Below, piece by piece: positions 8,899 through 16,985 of a stretch of DNA of 64,000 nt (positions are counted from its first letter, which is position 1; each line of letters starts with the position of its first letter). This stretch comes from Variovorax guangxiensis (GTDB lineage Bacteria > Pseudomonadota > Gammaproteobacteria > Burkholderiales > Burkholderiaceae_C): contig NZ_RXFT01000003.1 of NCBI RefSeq assembly GCF_003952165.1, positions 186,001 through 250,000 on the forward strand, read 5' to 3'. The translations under genes were made by a program, and so were the position numbers. The notes under the pieces were generated by a model. That model searched no databases. It was not told the origin of the DNA and saw nothing but the letters and a program-made list of their open reading frames with translations.

Positions 8899-10086
8899 AT
8901 GAAGTTCCCGGCCTTTCTCTTCTCGCTGTTCCTCTCCAGGCTCGCCGACCAGATCCTGCTGTTCCTCGTGCCGCTGGTCGTGTTCCAGGTGACGCAGGAC
9001 GTGGCGTGGTCGGGCTATGCCTTCGCGGCGGAGACGCTGCCGCGGTTCCTGTCGTTCCCGATCTGCGGCGCGCTGTGCGACAGGGTGTCGCCGCTCAAGC
9101 TGCTGCGCGGCAGCCAGATTCTTCGCGCGCTGGTCTGCGTGCTCGGCGTGCTGGCCAACGAGGCCATGGGCGGCATCGGCTGGCTGGTGGGCCTCTCGGC
9201 GGTGTGCGGCGTGCTCACCACCCAGGGCGTGATGGCGCGCGAAGTGATCCTGCCGCAGATCGCCAACGGCAACCGCTTCGACAAGGTGCTGGCGTATGCC
9301 CAGACCGCCGAGCAGACCGGCACCGTGCTCGGCCCGCTGGTGGCCGCGGCGCTGTTCGCGCTGTGGCCATGGCAGGCGGTGGTCGGCGCGGCGGCCGGTT
9401 TCTTCCTGCTGGCCGACGTCGCGACTTCGCACTGGCGCCGCGGCAACCCCATGCAGCTGCACGAACCGCAAGGCGAGGCGGGCCACATCCTGCGCCCCAT
9501 CGCGACCGCGCTCGGCCACGTGCTGCGGCTGCCGGGCCTGCTGCGGCTGACCATGCTCACCTCGGGCGTGAACCTGATGCTCGGCACCACCCTCGCCTCA
9601 TCCGCCGCGATGGTCACCGGGCTGCACCAGCGCTCGGCCACCTACTACGCGACGCTGCAGACCCTCGGGGCCGTGGCCAGCATCGCGATCCTGCTGGCGA
9701 TCATCCGCGGATCGATCCCGCTCAAGCGCATGGGCGTCACCGCGTACGCGCTGGTCTTCGGCGGCGGCCTGCTCACCGCCGCGAGCACCAGCCACTGGGG
9801 CTATGCGGCCGGCTTCCTGCTCGTGGTCGGGTTCGACAAGATGTTCAGCATCTACATCCGCATCCACAGGCAGCGGATCATTCCGGCGCAGGACTACGGC
9901 AAGACCACCGGGGTGATCGTGCTGCTGAACAACCTGACGCAGCCGCTGGCGGGGCTGCTCGTGGGGGCATTTGCGGACTCGGTGCACGCGCGTGGGGTGA
10001 TCTTTGCGCTGTGCATGGTGGTGGGAGGCATTGGCCTCGCCGCCGCCGTGGCGGCCAGCAGGAAGACCGACGCTACAACACCTTGA
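8899..10086 (+). CDS. MFS transporter
   Basis: 395 residues with about 12 membrane helices; MFS_3/EntS-like opening (FLFSLFLSRLADQILLFLVPL) and the conserved CDRVSPLKLLRGSQ loop between helices 2 and 3. It is divergent from the isomerase gene, and its 3' end overlaps the anti-sigma gene by 14 bp in the convergent direction. Substrate not recognisable. Confidence 0.88.
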   Translation: MKFPAFLFSLFLSRLADQILLFLVPLVVFQVTQDVAWSGYAFAAETLPRFLSFPICGALCDRVSPLKLLRGSQILRALVCVLGVLANEAMGGIGWLVGLSAVCGVLTTQGVMAREVILPQIANGNRFDKVLAYAQTAEQTGTVLGPLVAAALFALWPWQAVVGAAAGFFLLADVATSHWRRGNPMQLHEPQGEAGHILRPIATALGHVLRLPGLLRLTMLTSGVNLMLGTTLASSAAMVTGLHQRSATYYATLQTLGAVASIAILLAIIRGSIPLKRMGVTAYALVFGGGLLTAASTSHWGYAAGFLLVVGFDKMFSIYIRIHRQRIIPAQDYGKTTGVIVLLNNLTQPLAGLLVGAFADSVHARGVIFALCMVVGGIGLAAAVAASRKTDATTP

Positions 10087-10816
10087 CCGCGCGCCCGATG
10101 AACTGGATCGGCCCGGTCGGCCTGTCGATCGGCGAGCCGTTCTCGGGCTCCAGCGTGAGTTCGAACAGCTGGTTCGGCTCCAGCGGCGGCAGCTTGTCGA
10201 TGGGAATGCGCAGCGTCTGGCCCTGCTTGACCAGCCCCAGCGACACCGGGCCGCGCCATTGATCGGCCTTGGTCCAGAACTGCAGCGTCTTCTGCGGCGG
10301 CACCTCGATCGTGCCCAGCGGCACCAGGCTCAGCTGGCGCGACGACGTGGTCTGGATCACCCAGCCGGGCGACTTGTCCTGCGGGGCGACCAGCACCACC
10401 ATGTACTGCGGCGTGGGCAGCGGCCGGGTGACGAGCACCGCCACCATCAGCGCAGCGGCCGCAAAACCGCCCGCAGCCAGGCCGCGCCAGAGCTGAAGGT
10501 TGTTCCACCAGCTCGCGAAGCCCGATGCACGCGCCGGCTGCCCGGCCTTCGGTGCGGTGGCGGCAGCGCTGCCCAGCGTACGCTCGATGCGTGACCACAG
10601 TGCGGGTGAAGGATCGACCGGCGCCGCGAGCGAAGCCAGCGGCAGCAGGCGTGCCTCCCATGCCTGCACCGCCTCTCGCAGCGCGGGCTCGTCGCCCATG
10701 CGCGCTTCGACCGCCGCGCGTGCATTGGCCGACAGCGTGCCCAGCACGTACTCGCCGGCCAGCGCGTCGATTTCATCGAAGTTGCCGAGGCTGGAGGAAG
10801 CGGTGCCGCTGCTCAT
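10073..10816 (-). CDS. Anti-sigma-K-type factor (RskA-like)
   Basis: 247-residue membrane anti-sigma factor. The N-terminal segment LAGEYVLGTLSANARAAVEARM is the anti-sigma (zinc-less RskA) motif, a single membrane helix follows at ~108-130 (GLAAGGFAAAALMVAVLV), and the periplasmic RskA domain fills the rest (PTGPIQFIGRAVKVL end). Start chosen at ATG 10814-10816 because it overlaps the sigma factor stop as ATGA. It should hold the adjacent ECF sigma factor at the membrane. Confidence 0.9.
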   Translation of the reverse strand: MSSGTASSSLGNFDEIDALAGEYVLGTLSANARAAVEARMGDEPALREAVQAWEARLLPLASLAAPVDPSPALWSRIERTLGSAAATAPKAGQPARASGFASWWNNLQLWRGLAAGGFAAAALMVAVLVTRPLPTPQYMVVLVAPQDKSPGWVIQTTSSRQLSLVPLGTIEVPPQKTLQFWTKADQWRGPVSLGLVKQGQTLRIPIDKLPPLEPNQLFELTLEPENGSPIDRPTGPIQFIGRAVKVL

Positions 10817-11385
10817 GCCATGCACTCCCGCAGCGCGCGCATGCCGCGCTGGATCCAGGCCTTGACCGTGCCCAGCGGCGTCTGCAGTCGCTCGGCGATT
10901 TCGCCGTGCGAGCAGCCTTCCACATACGCATAGAGGATGCAGTCGCGCCGCGCCGGCTCCAGCCCGCCCAGGCAGCTCTCGAGCCTGCCAAGGTCCGCGC
11001 GCAGCTCGAACGGATCGGCGGAGGTGGCGTAGGCCGCGAGCGCGGCCTGGTCGTCGATGGCCTCTGCCGCGTCTTCGCTCACGTCCACCTGGCGTGCGCC
11101 GCTGCGCACCATGTTCAGCGCGGCATTGCGCACCACGCTGTAGATCCAGCCCCGGCCCTCGCCGCGCGCCGGGTTGAAGGTTTCCGCGCGCTGCCAGATG
11201 CTGATGAAGGCGTCGTGCAGCACGTCTTCGGCCTGCTGGCGCTGGCGAACGATGCGCAGCGCCACGCCCAGCAGGTAGCGGCTCTCGCGCTGGTAGAGCT
11301 GCTGCAGGGCCTGACGGTCACCGCGTGCGCAGGCCATGAGAGCAGCGTCGTAGTCGAAGGGCGAAATGGGTGGCGGGTTCTGCAC
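10813..11385 (-). CDS. ECF RNA polymerase sigma factor (SigK/RskA-partner type)
   Basis: 190 residues. Region 2 includes DVLHDAFISIWQRAETFNP; region 4 ends with a helix-turn-helix around CSHGEIAERLQTPLGTVKAWIQRG. First gene of a translationally coupled pair with its anti-sigma factor (4 bp overlap). The DUF3455 lipoprotein gene immediately upstream, same strand, is a possible regulon member, since such sigma factors often sit with periplasmic stress genes. Confidence 0.93.
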   Translation of the reverse strand: MQNPPPISPFDYDAALMACARGDRQALQQLYQRESRYLLGVALRIVRQRQQAEDVLHDAFISIWQRAETFNPARGEGRGWIYSVVRNAALNMVRSGARQVDVSEDAAEAIDDQAALAAYATSADPFELRADLGRLESCLGGLEPARRDCILYAYVEGCSHGEIAERLQTPLGTVKAWIQRGMRALRECMA

Positions 11386-11434
11386 GGCCCGATGGTAGTG
11401 GAGCCCGCGGCCCCGCCGCCGAATCGCCCCCCGA

Positions 11435-12004
11435 TCAGGACGCCTTCCAGAAGATGTAGTCGGCCTGGTACTGCACGATCTGCTTCTGGCCCTTGTTGGC
11501 CGGCGTGCAGGCCACCGTCGTGGGCGCCACGCCGCCCTGCAGCGCCACGCGCTGGATGTACGTGACGCCCGTCATCGCGCCATTGCCCATGGCCGGGTTG
11601 GCCTTCACCAGCTGGTATGGCAGGCTGGTCGGGCCCGAGGGCGCGACCGCCAGCTGCGTGGCCGTGAGCTTGGAGCCGTCGTTCGACTCCCAGGTGGCCG
11701 GCGGGCCGTAGTACTTGCCGACCTGCTTGCCGCTGCGGTCCAGCAGCTTGGCGTCGGGGCCGACGAACACCCACTCGGTCTGGCCCGGGGCATTGGCCTT
11801 GTCGCGGCATTCGTAGGTGATGTCGCCCTTGCCCACGGTTTCCATCGCGACCTTGTTGCCGGCCGGCACCTGGATGGTGGGGGGCAGGCTGGACTGGTTG
11901 AAGGCGGGAGTCATCGACATCGAGCCGCAGGCGGTGAGCACCGCGGCAGCGGCGGAAACAGCGCCGAGAACGGCGAGCGAACGGGCGGGACGGGAGGTGT
12001 GCAT
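11435..12004 (-). CDS. DUF3455 domain lipoprotein
   Basis: 189 residues. The signal peptide ends in a lipobox (AVLTAC, Cys26), so it is probably lipid-anchored. The mature part is a DUF3455 domain: VPAGNKVAMETVGKGDITYECR, then a WVFVGPDAKLLDRSGKQVGKYY block and a C-terminal VQYQADYIFWKAS. Function unknown. It lies 49 bp upstream of the ECF sigma gene and reads the same way. Confidence 0.88.
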   Translation of the reverse strand: MHTSRPARSLAVLGAVSAAAAVLTACGSMSMTPAFNQSSLPPTIQVPAGNKVAMETVGKGDITYECRDKANAPGQTEWVFVGPDAKLLDRSGKQVGKYYGPPATWESNDGSKLTATQLAVAPSGPTSLPYQLVKANPAMGNGAMTGVTYIQRVALQGGVAPTTVACTPANKGQKQIVQYQADYIFWKAS

Positions 12005-12157
12005 GGAATTTCTCCTGGGTTGTAGAAGGTCAGCAGCTCCTCGCTGCTGAGGGGTCTACACGGCAGGGGCGGGTTTGGATGCAGGGGGTGCGAAATTTTT
12101 TTCGAGGCGCACGTCTTTCATCGAATCAGAGCCGGATCGTGAAATGCGAGCAGTCGA

Positions 12158-12223
12158 TTGACGATAGACAACAGTGTTTTCTATCTCTTCCACGTACACC
12201 TCCCGGGTCATCAACTCAGGGGG
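12158..12223 (+). promoter_or_regulatory. Relic copy of the PAAR-cassette leader
   Basis: TTGACG (12158-12163), seven bases, then ACAGTGT (12171-12177), and a hairpin CTCCC (12200-12204) / GGGGG (12219-12223) just before an ATG at 12230. The same arrangement at the same distance precedes the two intact PAAR-peptidase genes. A 23-bp block around TTGACG is identical to the copy at 27431. Here it leads only into a broken cassette. Confidence 0.7.
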
Positions 12224-12229
12224 TATTGA

Positions 12230-12428
12230 ATGGGCCGAGAAATTCGCAGCCTGCATCGAACGCACCGCACGGCGAGCTCATGTACTTGCTCCTTCCTCGG
12301 TAACGAATCTGAGAGGGGAGAGGCCGCCAGGCGTTCTTGGCGTGGACATCGAATTCTTGCCTGCATGTCCCCACGAATGCCCTTGTCAAAGAGACGATCC
12401 ACTTTACAAACTACCGGCACCGCGGTGA
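12230..12428 (+). pseudogene. Collapsed PAAR-effector/immunity cassette
   Basis: Starts with the effector-type leader and ATG (12230) but has no PAAR or peptidase sequence. From about 12320, in a different frame, it encodes GVLGVDIEFLPACPHECPCQ and then a short tail to a TGA at 12426-12428. That matches the C-terminus of the family-A immunity proteins at 15119 and 28502. The simplest reading is one internal deletion of roughly 1.3 kb joining the effector start to the immunity 3' end. The piece 12233-12319 is unrecognised. The 73-residue reading frame from the ATG is probably not a functional protein. Confidence 0.7.
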
Positions 12429-12519
12429 CGAAGCTCTTTGGGACCGCATGACTTCCCTCGATCGCGAGCTGACCAGCCGTAGTTCATCGGGAGCATTGCT
12501 GCGCGAACTCAGGTCCGGG

Positions 12520-12993
12520 GTGAAGTTTTCTATCCGAGCCAAGCGGCTTCTCATACTGACCCTGCTCACCGCTTGCGGCCACGTCGCTGCATGCCAGCGA
12601 ATCATTCAGATCACTTTGACGTTTGCAGATGGTTCTGCCGAGCTCGACCAAGCCCAGATCGAGCGGCTGGCGGATTGGGTCAGTCGTGCCGACGCGATAT
12701 TTGCAGTTTATGAAAGCGCCGGCGTAGAAGCAGGCGCGACTGTCAAGTTGCCGGGCAGAACACCGGAGGACGCGATGCGGCTCGCAAGAATGCGAGCCGA
12801 AAACACGACGCGTGCGTTGAAAGACCTCTTTCCCGGGCCCATCGAAGCCGAGCAGTTTTCGCATAGCTACCGAGAGAGAAAGAGTACGAACCTTGAAGTC
12901 AACGACTTCGCGGCAATACAGCTTTACCCGAACCCCAAGACCTCGAAGCTGCCTGGATGCAATCCCGGCCGGCCGGATGGTTTGGAGCGTTGA
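12520..12993 (+). CDS. Exported OmpA-like immunity-family protein (family B)
   Basis: 157 residues from a GTG start, chosen because it gives a clean signal peptide (KRLLILTLLTACGHVAA^CQ). The mature protein starts with Cys and has TFADGSAELDQAQIERLADW, a degenerate OmpA-C-like first strand and helix, then MRAENTTRALKDLF, the counterpart of the OmpA LSxxRAxxVxxxL helix. A single late Cys (KLPGCNPG) could pair with the N-terminal one. It is clearly paralogous to the gene at 16518. It follows the collapsed cassette, so it looks like an orphan immunity gene kept after effector loss. The function is inferred. Confidence 0.72.
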   Translation: MKFSIRAKRLLILTLLTACGHVAACQRIIQITLTFADGSAELDQAQIERLADWVSRADAIFAVYESAGVEAGATVKLPGRTPEDAMRLARMRAENTTRALKDLFPGPIEAEQFSHSYRERKSTNLEVNDFAAIQLYPNPKTSKLPGCNPGRPDGLER

Positions 12994-13071
12994 TTCAAGG
13001 CGATTCGACCTGCCCTGCAGGCGACACCCCCCGGTTTGAAGCACGCCCCTGCGTGAAGGTGCCAGAAGTAC

Positions 13072-13911
13072 TTAGCGATCGCAGCTGCGCTGGTGCTCAA
13101 TCTTCTTCGCCATGCGCTCGTTCTCATGCTGCACGCACATGGACATGACCATCGGCTCGAGCGATCCGCCACCATAGGCCTTGGCGGCGCTGCGTTTGCA
13201 ACCTCGATCGCGCTCGGCAGCCCAGCGGGCAATCCTGGCTTCAAGCCGGTCCTTGCAGGCCGGCACCTGCTCTACCTTGTTGGCGATAGCGTGTTGAAGA
13301 ATCAGGTCCGCCTCGACAGCATCGCGGTACGCACAGATGTTCATTGCAGATTGACTGGCATCGCAGTTGGAGAGGAGGCCACGCAGTGCGTCTTCGGCCA
13401 GCCCGGAGCGATGCGCCGATGCAGCCACCACCTCTTCGGGGCTGGGGTGGTACTTCACCGGGGACGGAGATGCGGCCGCACCTTCAAAGGCGATCGGAAC
13501 CGGCCTGCAATAGGGAAGGTCGACCTGCAAGGGGACGAGATCGATCGCAGCATAGTTGCCGCCCTTGAATGTCGATGAAGGCGGGCTGAGATGGGAGGCG
13601 ACATGAATCGACTCTTTATTCAGAAGCGTGCGGAGCGCACGTTCCGTTTCCAAGGCTCTGCGACGCGCAAGCGCCTTGGCTCCATCGGCGGTCTCAGGAG
13701 CGATCCCATCGACCCTGACGCTCTCAAATTGCGGGAACTCCCTGCGCCATTTGTCGAGCCAACTGACCAACTTCAAGATCTCAGACCTCCCGAGGGTCGC
13801 GGAGTCCGCGGCAAACTCGAGGTCGATGGCAAATGCACGGGAGCATGCGTGGGCGGTATTCGCCAGCGACATGGCGATGAACAAGAAAAAGATTGATGCC
13901 CTCAACCGCAT
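13072..13911 (-). CDS. Exported fusion: OmpA-like immunity domain plus LprI/DUF1311-like domain
   Basis: 279 residues. Signal peptide 1-22 (SLANTAHA^C). Residues 23-130 are a paralogue of the neighbouring small proteins: LEFAADSATLGRSEILKLVS, then ARRRALETERALRTLL. Residues 180-279 look like an LprI/DUF1311 lysozyme-inhibitor domain: CDASQSAMNICAYRDAVEAD, W230-x5-D-x2-C238, GGGS at 247-250, C259 and R267. Eight cysteines suggest disulfides in the periplasm. It lies opposite in strand to the effector cassette, with 179 bp to the effector start. Domain calls are from motif patterns; the combination is unusual. Confidence 0.72.
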   Translation of the reverse strand: MRLRASIFFLFIAMSLANTAHACSRAFAIDLEFAADSATLGRSEILKLVSWLDKWRREFPQFESVRVDGIAPETADGAKALARRRALETERALRTLLNKESIHVASHLSPPSSTFKGGNYAAIDLVPLQVDLPYCRPVPIAFEGAAASPSPVKYHPSPEEVVAASAHRSGLAEDALRGLLSNCDASQSAMNICAYRDAVEADLILQHAIANKVEQVPACKDRLEARIARWAAERDRGCKRSAAKAYGGGSLEPMVMSMCVQHENERMAKKIEHQRSCDR

Positions 13912-14019
13912 AGCTCACTCCCAAAGCGCCATAGCTTGCTGTGCCTTCGGTGTTCTTCAGTGCTCGCAGCGCATCTTCGAAATCGAAAACTCCAGCCAGC
14001 GTGAAAAATATGTAGCCGG

Positions 14020-14083
14020 TTGACGTTCGTCCACAGTGTCAACACGCGCATCCTTCTACAACTCCCCGACTCAACAAGGGAGG
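14020..14083 (+). promoter_or_regulatory. PAAR-cassette leader, copy 2: conserved box and SD-burying hairpin
   Basis: TTGACG (14020-14025), seven bases, ACAGTGT (14033-14039). A hairpin follows: CTCCC (14062-14066) pairs with GGGAG (14078-14082), the Shine-Dalgarno sequence of the effector gene. TTGACG could be a -35 element, but no conserved -10 follows at 17 bp. The box lies 71 bp before the ATG, the same as in the 27.4 kb copy. Confidence 0.6.
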
Positions 14084-14090
14084 TTTCAGG

Positions 14091-15122
14091 ATGATGCGCA
14101 GAGTTGTCTTGGTCGGTGATCCACCGGCTGCTGGTGGAAGGGTACTGCCCTACGACGGCCCGATGGTCGATTTCTTCGGGCATCGGCCCGCGCTGATTGG
14201 TGGGAGGGCCTACTGCGAAGGATGCAACAGTGTGGGCATCATCGCGAAGGCGGGAGGGCCACGGCGGCCGCAGTTCATATCGGAAATGGCATTGGAGGGA
14301 GATGTAGTGGTTTGCCACTGCCTCGAGCCGCAGCCGCTACTTTCCGTGTTGCGGCAGTCGGCGGAATATGACGATGAGGACTGGCGTGCGAGCGGAACCA
14401 TGCCCAGCCTGGCAGCGCTGGGGGTCATGGAGTCCACGACCTCCGACTTGGAGACGGCTGCGTTTAAGAAAATTGTCGATGAGGGTGTCACGCATCCGCC
14501 TGAGGCCGAGCAGACAGAGAACATCTGCCCAAACATGACCAACAAGGCATTCGCCACATTGATGATGAAGTTGCGAGACATGGCAGTCGACTACATCGCA
14601 AAGCAACGCCTCCCCGAACTGGAGCGGTGGGACGAGAAAGCCCAGGCCCGCGTGATGACATGGTTTGGAATTGCTGACCAGGGCACACGTGAACACCTGC
14701 ACAAAGGCTTGATTGCATGCGTTCGCGTACTGCGAGGATTGGAGCCGAAGAATTTTGTGCGCTTTACGGCAGGTGGCAAGCTACTCACCTGCGTTTTGGA
14801 CAACGGGGTGGGTACCGTAGCCGCGGTATGCAAGCCAGACGTCGCGACTCACACCATTGCGATTGCGCTGCCGTTCTGCGAATTCGAGAGCGACCACCGA
14901 ATCATCTTCGGTACGGACAAAGTCCGCGATGGCGACTCCCGACTCCTGACCCTGATTCACGAAGTCACGCACTTCGACGACACCTTCAGCTCGAACGACA
15001 CTTGGTACGGAACTGCCAAATCAAGAGCGCAAGTCAACAGCCAGAATCTCGACGCACTTCGGGTCAATGCGGACAGCATTGCCGCTTACATTCTCGGCGT
15101 GGATTCGAAGGCTTCGAAATGA
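14091..15122 (+). CDS. PAAR-like domain fused to M35/aspzincin metallopeptidase, putative T6SS effector
   Basis: 343 residues. Residues 1-85 form a PAAR-like tip domain (VVLVGDPPAAGGRVLPYDGP, ALIGGRAYCEGCNSVGIIAK, LEGDVVVCHC). The C-terminal half holds a zinc protease site: HEVTH at 290-294, Asp303 and YG at 306-307. That is the HExxH plus DxxYG spacing of aspzincins (peptidyl-Lys metalloendopeptidases). A late NADSIAAYI matches the M35 NADS segment. No signal peptide, as expected for a T6SS-delivered protein. The downstream gene overlaps by ATGA. About 60-70% similar by eye to the copy at 27504. The PAAR and peptidase calls are strong; delivery by T6SS is inferred. Confidence 0.85.
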   Translation: MMRRVVLVGDPPAAGGRVLPYDGPMVDFFGHRPALIGGRAYCEGCNSVGIIAKAGGPRRPQFISEMALEGDVVVCHCLEPQPLLSVLRQSAEYDDEDWRASGTMPSLAALGVMESTTSDLETAAFKKIVDEGVTHPPEAEQTENICPNMTNKAFATLMMKLRDMAVDYIAKQRLPELERWDEKAQARVMTWFGIADQGTREHLHKGLIACVRVLRGLEPKNFVRFTAGGKLLTCVLDNGVGTVAAVCKPDVATHTIAIALPFCEFESDHRIIFGTDKVRDGDSRLLTLIHEVTHFDDTFSSNDTWYGTAKSRAQVNSQNLDALRVNADSIAAYILGVDSKASK

Positions 15123-15595
15123 AAAGATACCGGCAAACCTTTCCGAGATACCTCCTTGCATCTCTTGCCGTCCTGCTTGTGCCAGCCACATGGGCTTGCA
15201 GCCCGAGCCGAAGCATCGGCGTCGTGTTCGAGCGGAACTCGGCAACCGTTCCGGCCAAGGAGGTTCTCAAGCTTGCCAATTGGACGGCCATGCTCCGATT
15301 GCAGTATCCAAATCGCGAATCGCTTTTTCTTTCCACGCAAGCGGCATTCGGCGAGCACGACGCGAGCAATCTAGGGGTGAAACGCGCCAGGAATGTCGCA
15401 AGAGTTCTCAAGGAAGACTTGCAATTTGACGTGCGGGAAGTCGAACTCCCCACCAAGGGGTATGTCGCCGCCATACCGGCCCCTGAAGGAAGCGACATGG
15501 TGAAGCGCGTCGACATCGACTTCCTTCCAGCCTGCCCGCACGAATGCCCATGCCAGAAGGGTGACCCTCTCTACAAACCGCAGGTTCCGCAATGA
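15119..15595 (+). CDS. Exported immunity-family protein (family A), cognate to the PAAR-peptidase
   Basis: 158 residues, ATGA overlap with the effector gene. Signal peptide ends LVPATWA^C (Cys27). The mature part has VVFERNSATVPAKEVLKLAN and GVKRARNVARVLKEDL, which follow the OmpA-C pattern of first strand and RA-x2-V helix without an obvious peptidoglycan-binding Asp. The C-terminus DFLPACPHECPCQ is a three-cysteine signature shared with the copy at 28502 and the relic at 12.4 kb. Effector coupling and export make it the best candidate for protecting the cell from the effector in the periplasm. Confidence 0.78.
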   Translation: MKRYRQTFPRYLLASLAVLLVPATWACSPSRSIGVVFERNSATVPAKEVLKLANWTAMLRLQYPNRESLFLSTQAAFGEHDASNLGVKRARNVARVLKEDLQFDVREVELPTKGYVAAIPAPEGSDMVKRVDIDFLPACPHECPCQKGDPLYKPQVPQ

Positions 15596-16029
15596 CAAGG
15601 GCAGAGGCGATGCCCTTCAGGAAGTCCAGGTACAGCCTAATACTCATCGTACTCGCCGCGCTCTTCTCAGCTACAACGCCGGCCCGGGCCGATGGCACTG
15701 TCAGTTTCGAACAGGACGTGCTACCTCTGATCAAAGCCAGGCCAGCATTCGAGAAGTTTCTTCTCGGGACACTCAAGGTCACGGATGCCGGCTCGGGTAC
15801 ACGCATCTCCGAACAAGCGATGCCGCACCTGGGAGGTGCCCGCATGGGGCCTTACGAGTTCAAGGCGACTTGGCATGGACCCGATGGCGACGTTCCGGTC
15901 ACGCTCATCATCGACACCAACACCAAATTTTTCGACAGGGCCGGCCGCGAGATCAGGAACGGCAGCCTGAAGCAGGCAGTCAGCGTGAAAGAAACGTTCG
16001 ACTCCATCGAGATCGAGCAACCTCGTTGA
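15592..16029 (+). CDS. Hypothetical exported protein in effector cassette
   Basis: 145 residues, start overlapping the previous stop by ATGA (an internal Met7 at 15610 is an alternative). A signal peptide runs to about residue 33 (TTPARA^DG). The mature part has no cysteine and no family I recognise (FEQDVLPLIKARPAFEKFLL; a beta-rich middle with FKATWHGPDGDVPVTLIID). Tight coupling suggests it belongs to the protective or accessory set. Confidence 0.65.
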   Translation: MTRAEAMPFRKSRYSLILIVLAALFSATTPARADGTVSFEQDVLPLIKARPAFEKFLLGTLKVTDAGSGTRISEQAMPHLGGARMGPYEFKATWHGPDGDVPVTLIIDTNTKFFDRAGREIRNGSLKQAVSVKETFDSIEIEQPR

Positions 16030-16042
16030 GCACCGCAGCCGC

Positions 16043-16513
16043 ATGAAATACCTCAACGCCATCATCCCTCTTGCCTGCGCCCTGGTGCCCACATGGACCC
16101 TCGCTTGCTCATTCGGCGGCCTCGAACAAGACGTTCAGTTCGCCCCCGCAAGCACGCATCTCGAATCGCGGCAGGTCGTCGCGCTGACGAACTGGTTTGT
16201 CGAGCAGCAGAACCCGAAAAGGGCGACCGGAGGCATCTACCGTGCCGACATCTATGCCGGCGCCATCAAGGACGATGCCGCTTCGTTGAAGAAAGCGAAC
16301 CTCCGGCTTGCCGAGATCGCCGATCTATTGAAAACCTTGAGCACCACGGCCTCCGTCGAAGTGCAAGGGCACATCGATGAGTTCGAAAGCCAGGCGATAA
16401 GGCACCCGGAGCGTCTGGATGTTCTGAACGCAACCGTTCAACCCGCGTGCGCCAAAACAGTCTCGTGCTGCAAATGGTCAGAAGGACCTGCAGCGTCGCC
16501 CAAGCAGCAGTAA
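16043..16513 (+). CDS. Exported OmpA-like immunity-family protein, divergent member
   Basis: 156 residues. The signal peptide ends WTLA^C (Cys22); the mature N-terminus CSFGGLEQDVQFAPASTHLE follows the pattern of the neighbours, and KKANLRLAEIADLLKTL replaces the RA-helix. Three cysteines sit near the C-terminus (ACAKTVSCCK). The middle (GIYRADIYAGAIKDD) is distinct from families A and B. Thirteen bases after the previous gene; same operon. Confidence 0.7.
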   Translation: MKYLNAIIPLACALVPTWTLACSFGGLEQDVQFAPASTHLESRQVVALTNWFVEQQNPKRATGGIYRADIYAGAIKDDAASLKKANLRLAEIADLLKTLSTTASVEVQGHIDEFESQAIRHPERLDVLNATVQPACAKTVSCCKWSEGPAASPKQQ

Positions 16514-16517
16514 GCCG

Positions 16518-16985
16518 ATGCACCGACGAATTCTCTGGGCTTTGGCCGCCATCCTCGCTGCGGGGCAAGCAACGGCATGCAGCTACATCGTGGCAACTCA
16601 GATCAGCTTTGAGAGCGGCTCTGCGGATCTGGACCGATCGCAGATCATCAAGCTCTCGGAGTGGCTGAACCGTTCCTACGCAGTCTTTCCCACGTACACG
16701 GGCGCAGGAGTAGAAACCGGGGCTTTCGGAGCCGTTCCCAGCGAGGCTAAGGCGTTGGCTGAACTGCGTGCGGCCAACACAGTGAGAGCGCTGCGCGCGT
16801 TGCTGCGCGCCGACCTTCCTGTGGAGACGCACTCCCAGGCATACCGCTCTCCAAAGAGCCCATTCGGCGAGAGCAACGATTTCGCTTCAATTCACCTCTA
16901 TCCCGACGTTGAGGGACTGACGCTACTGAACTGCCGTCCGGCCCAAGCCCCGACGCCGAGCGTTGACGCAAAGGCCTCACCGTGA
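16518..16985 (+). CDS. Exported OmpA-like immunity-family protein (family B)
   Basis: 155 residues. Signal peptide ends GQATA^C (Cys21). ISFESGSADLDRSQIIKLSE is the degenerate OmpA-like strand and helix; ELRAANTVRALRALL is the RA-helix; one late cysteine (LLNCRPAQ) may bond with Cys21. Paralogue of the 12520 gene, with matching YTGAGVETGA / YESAGVEAGA loops. Four bases after the previous stop, and its own stop overlaps the next GTG start. Confidence 0.72.
   Translation: MHRRILWALAAILAAGQATACSYIVATQISFESGSADLDRSQIIKLSEWLNRSYAVFPTYTGAGVETGAFGAVPSEAKALAELRAANTVRALRALLRADLPVETHSQAYRSPKSPFGESNDFASIHLYPDVEGLTLLNCRPAQAPTPSVDAKASP

Noticed and set aside
8811..10262. A longer frame overlapping the MFS gene at 8899
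   Set aside because: It runs in another frame of the MFS gene and has no helix pattern.
12056..12265. A 69-residue minus-strand frame over the cassette relic
   Set aside because: No family character or start signal; the plus-strand relic and leader explain the region.
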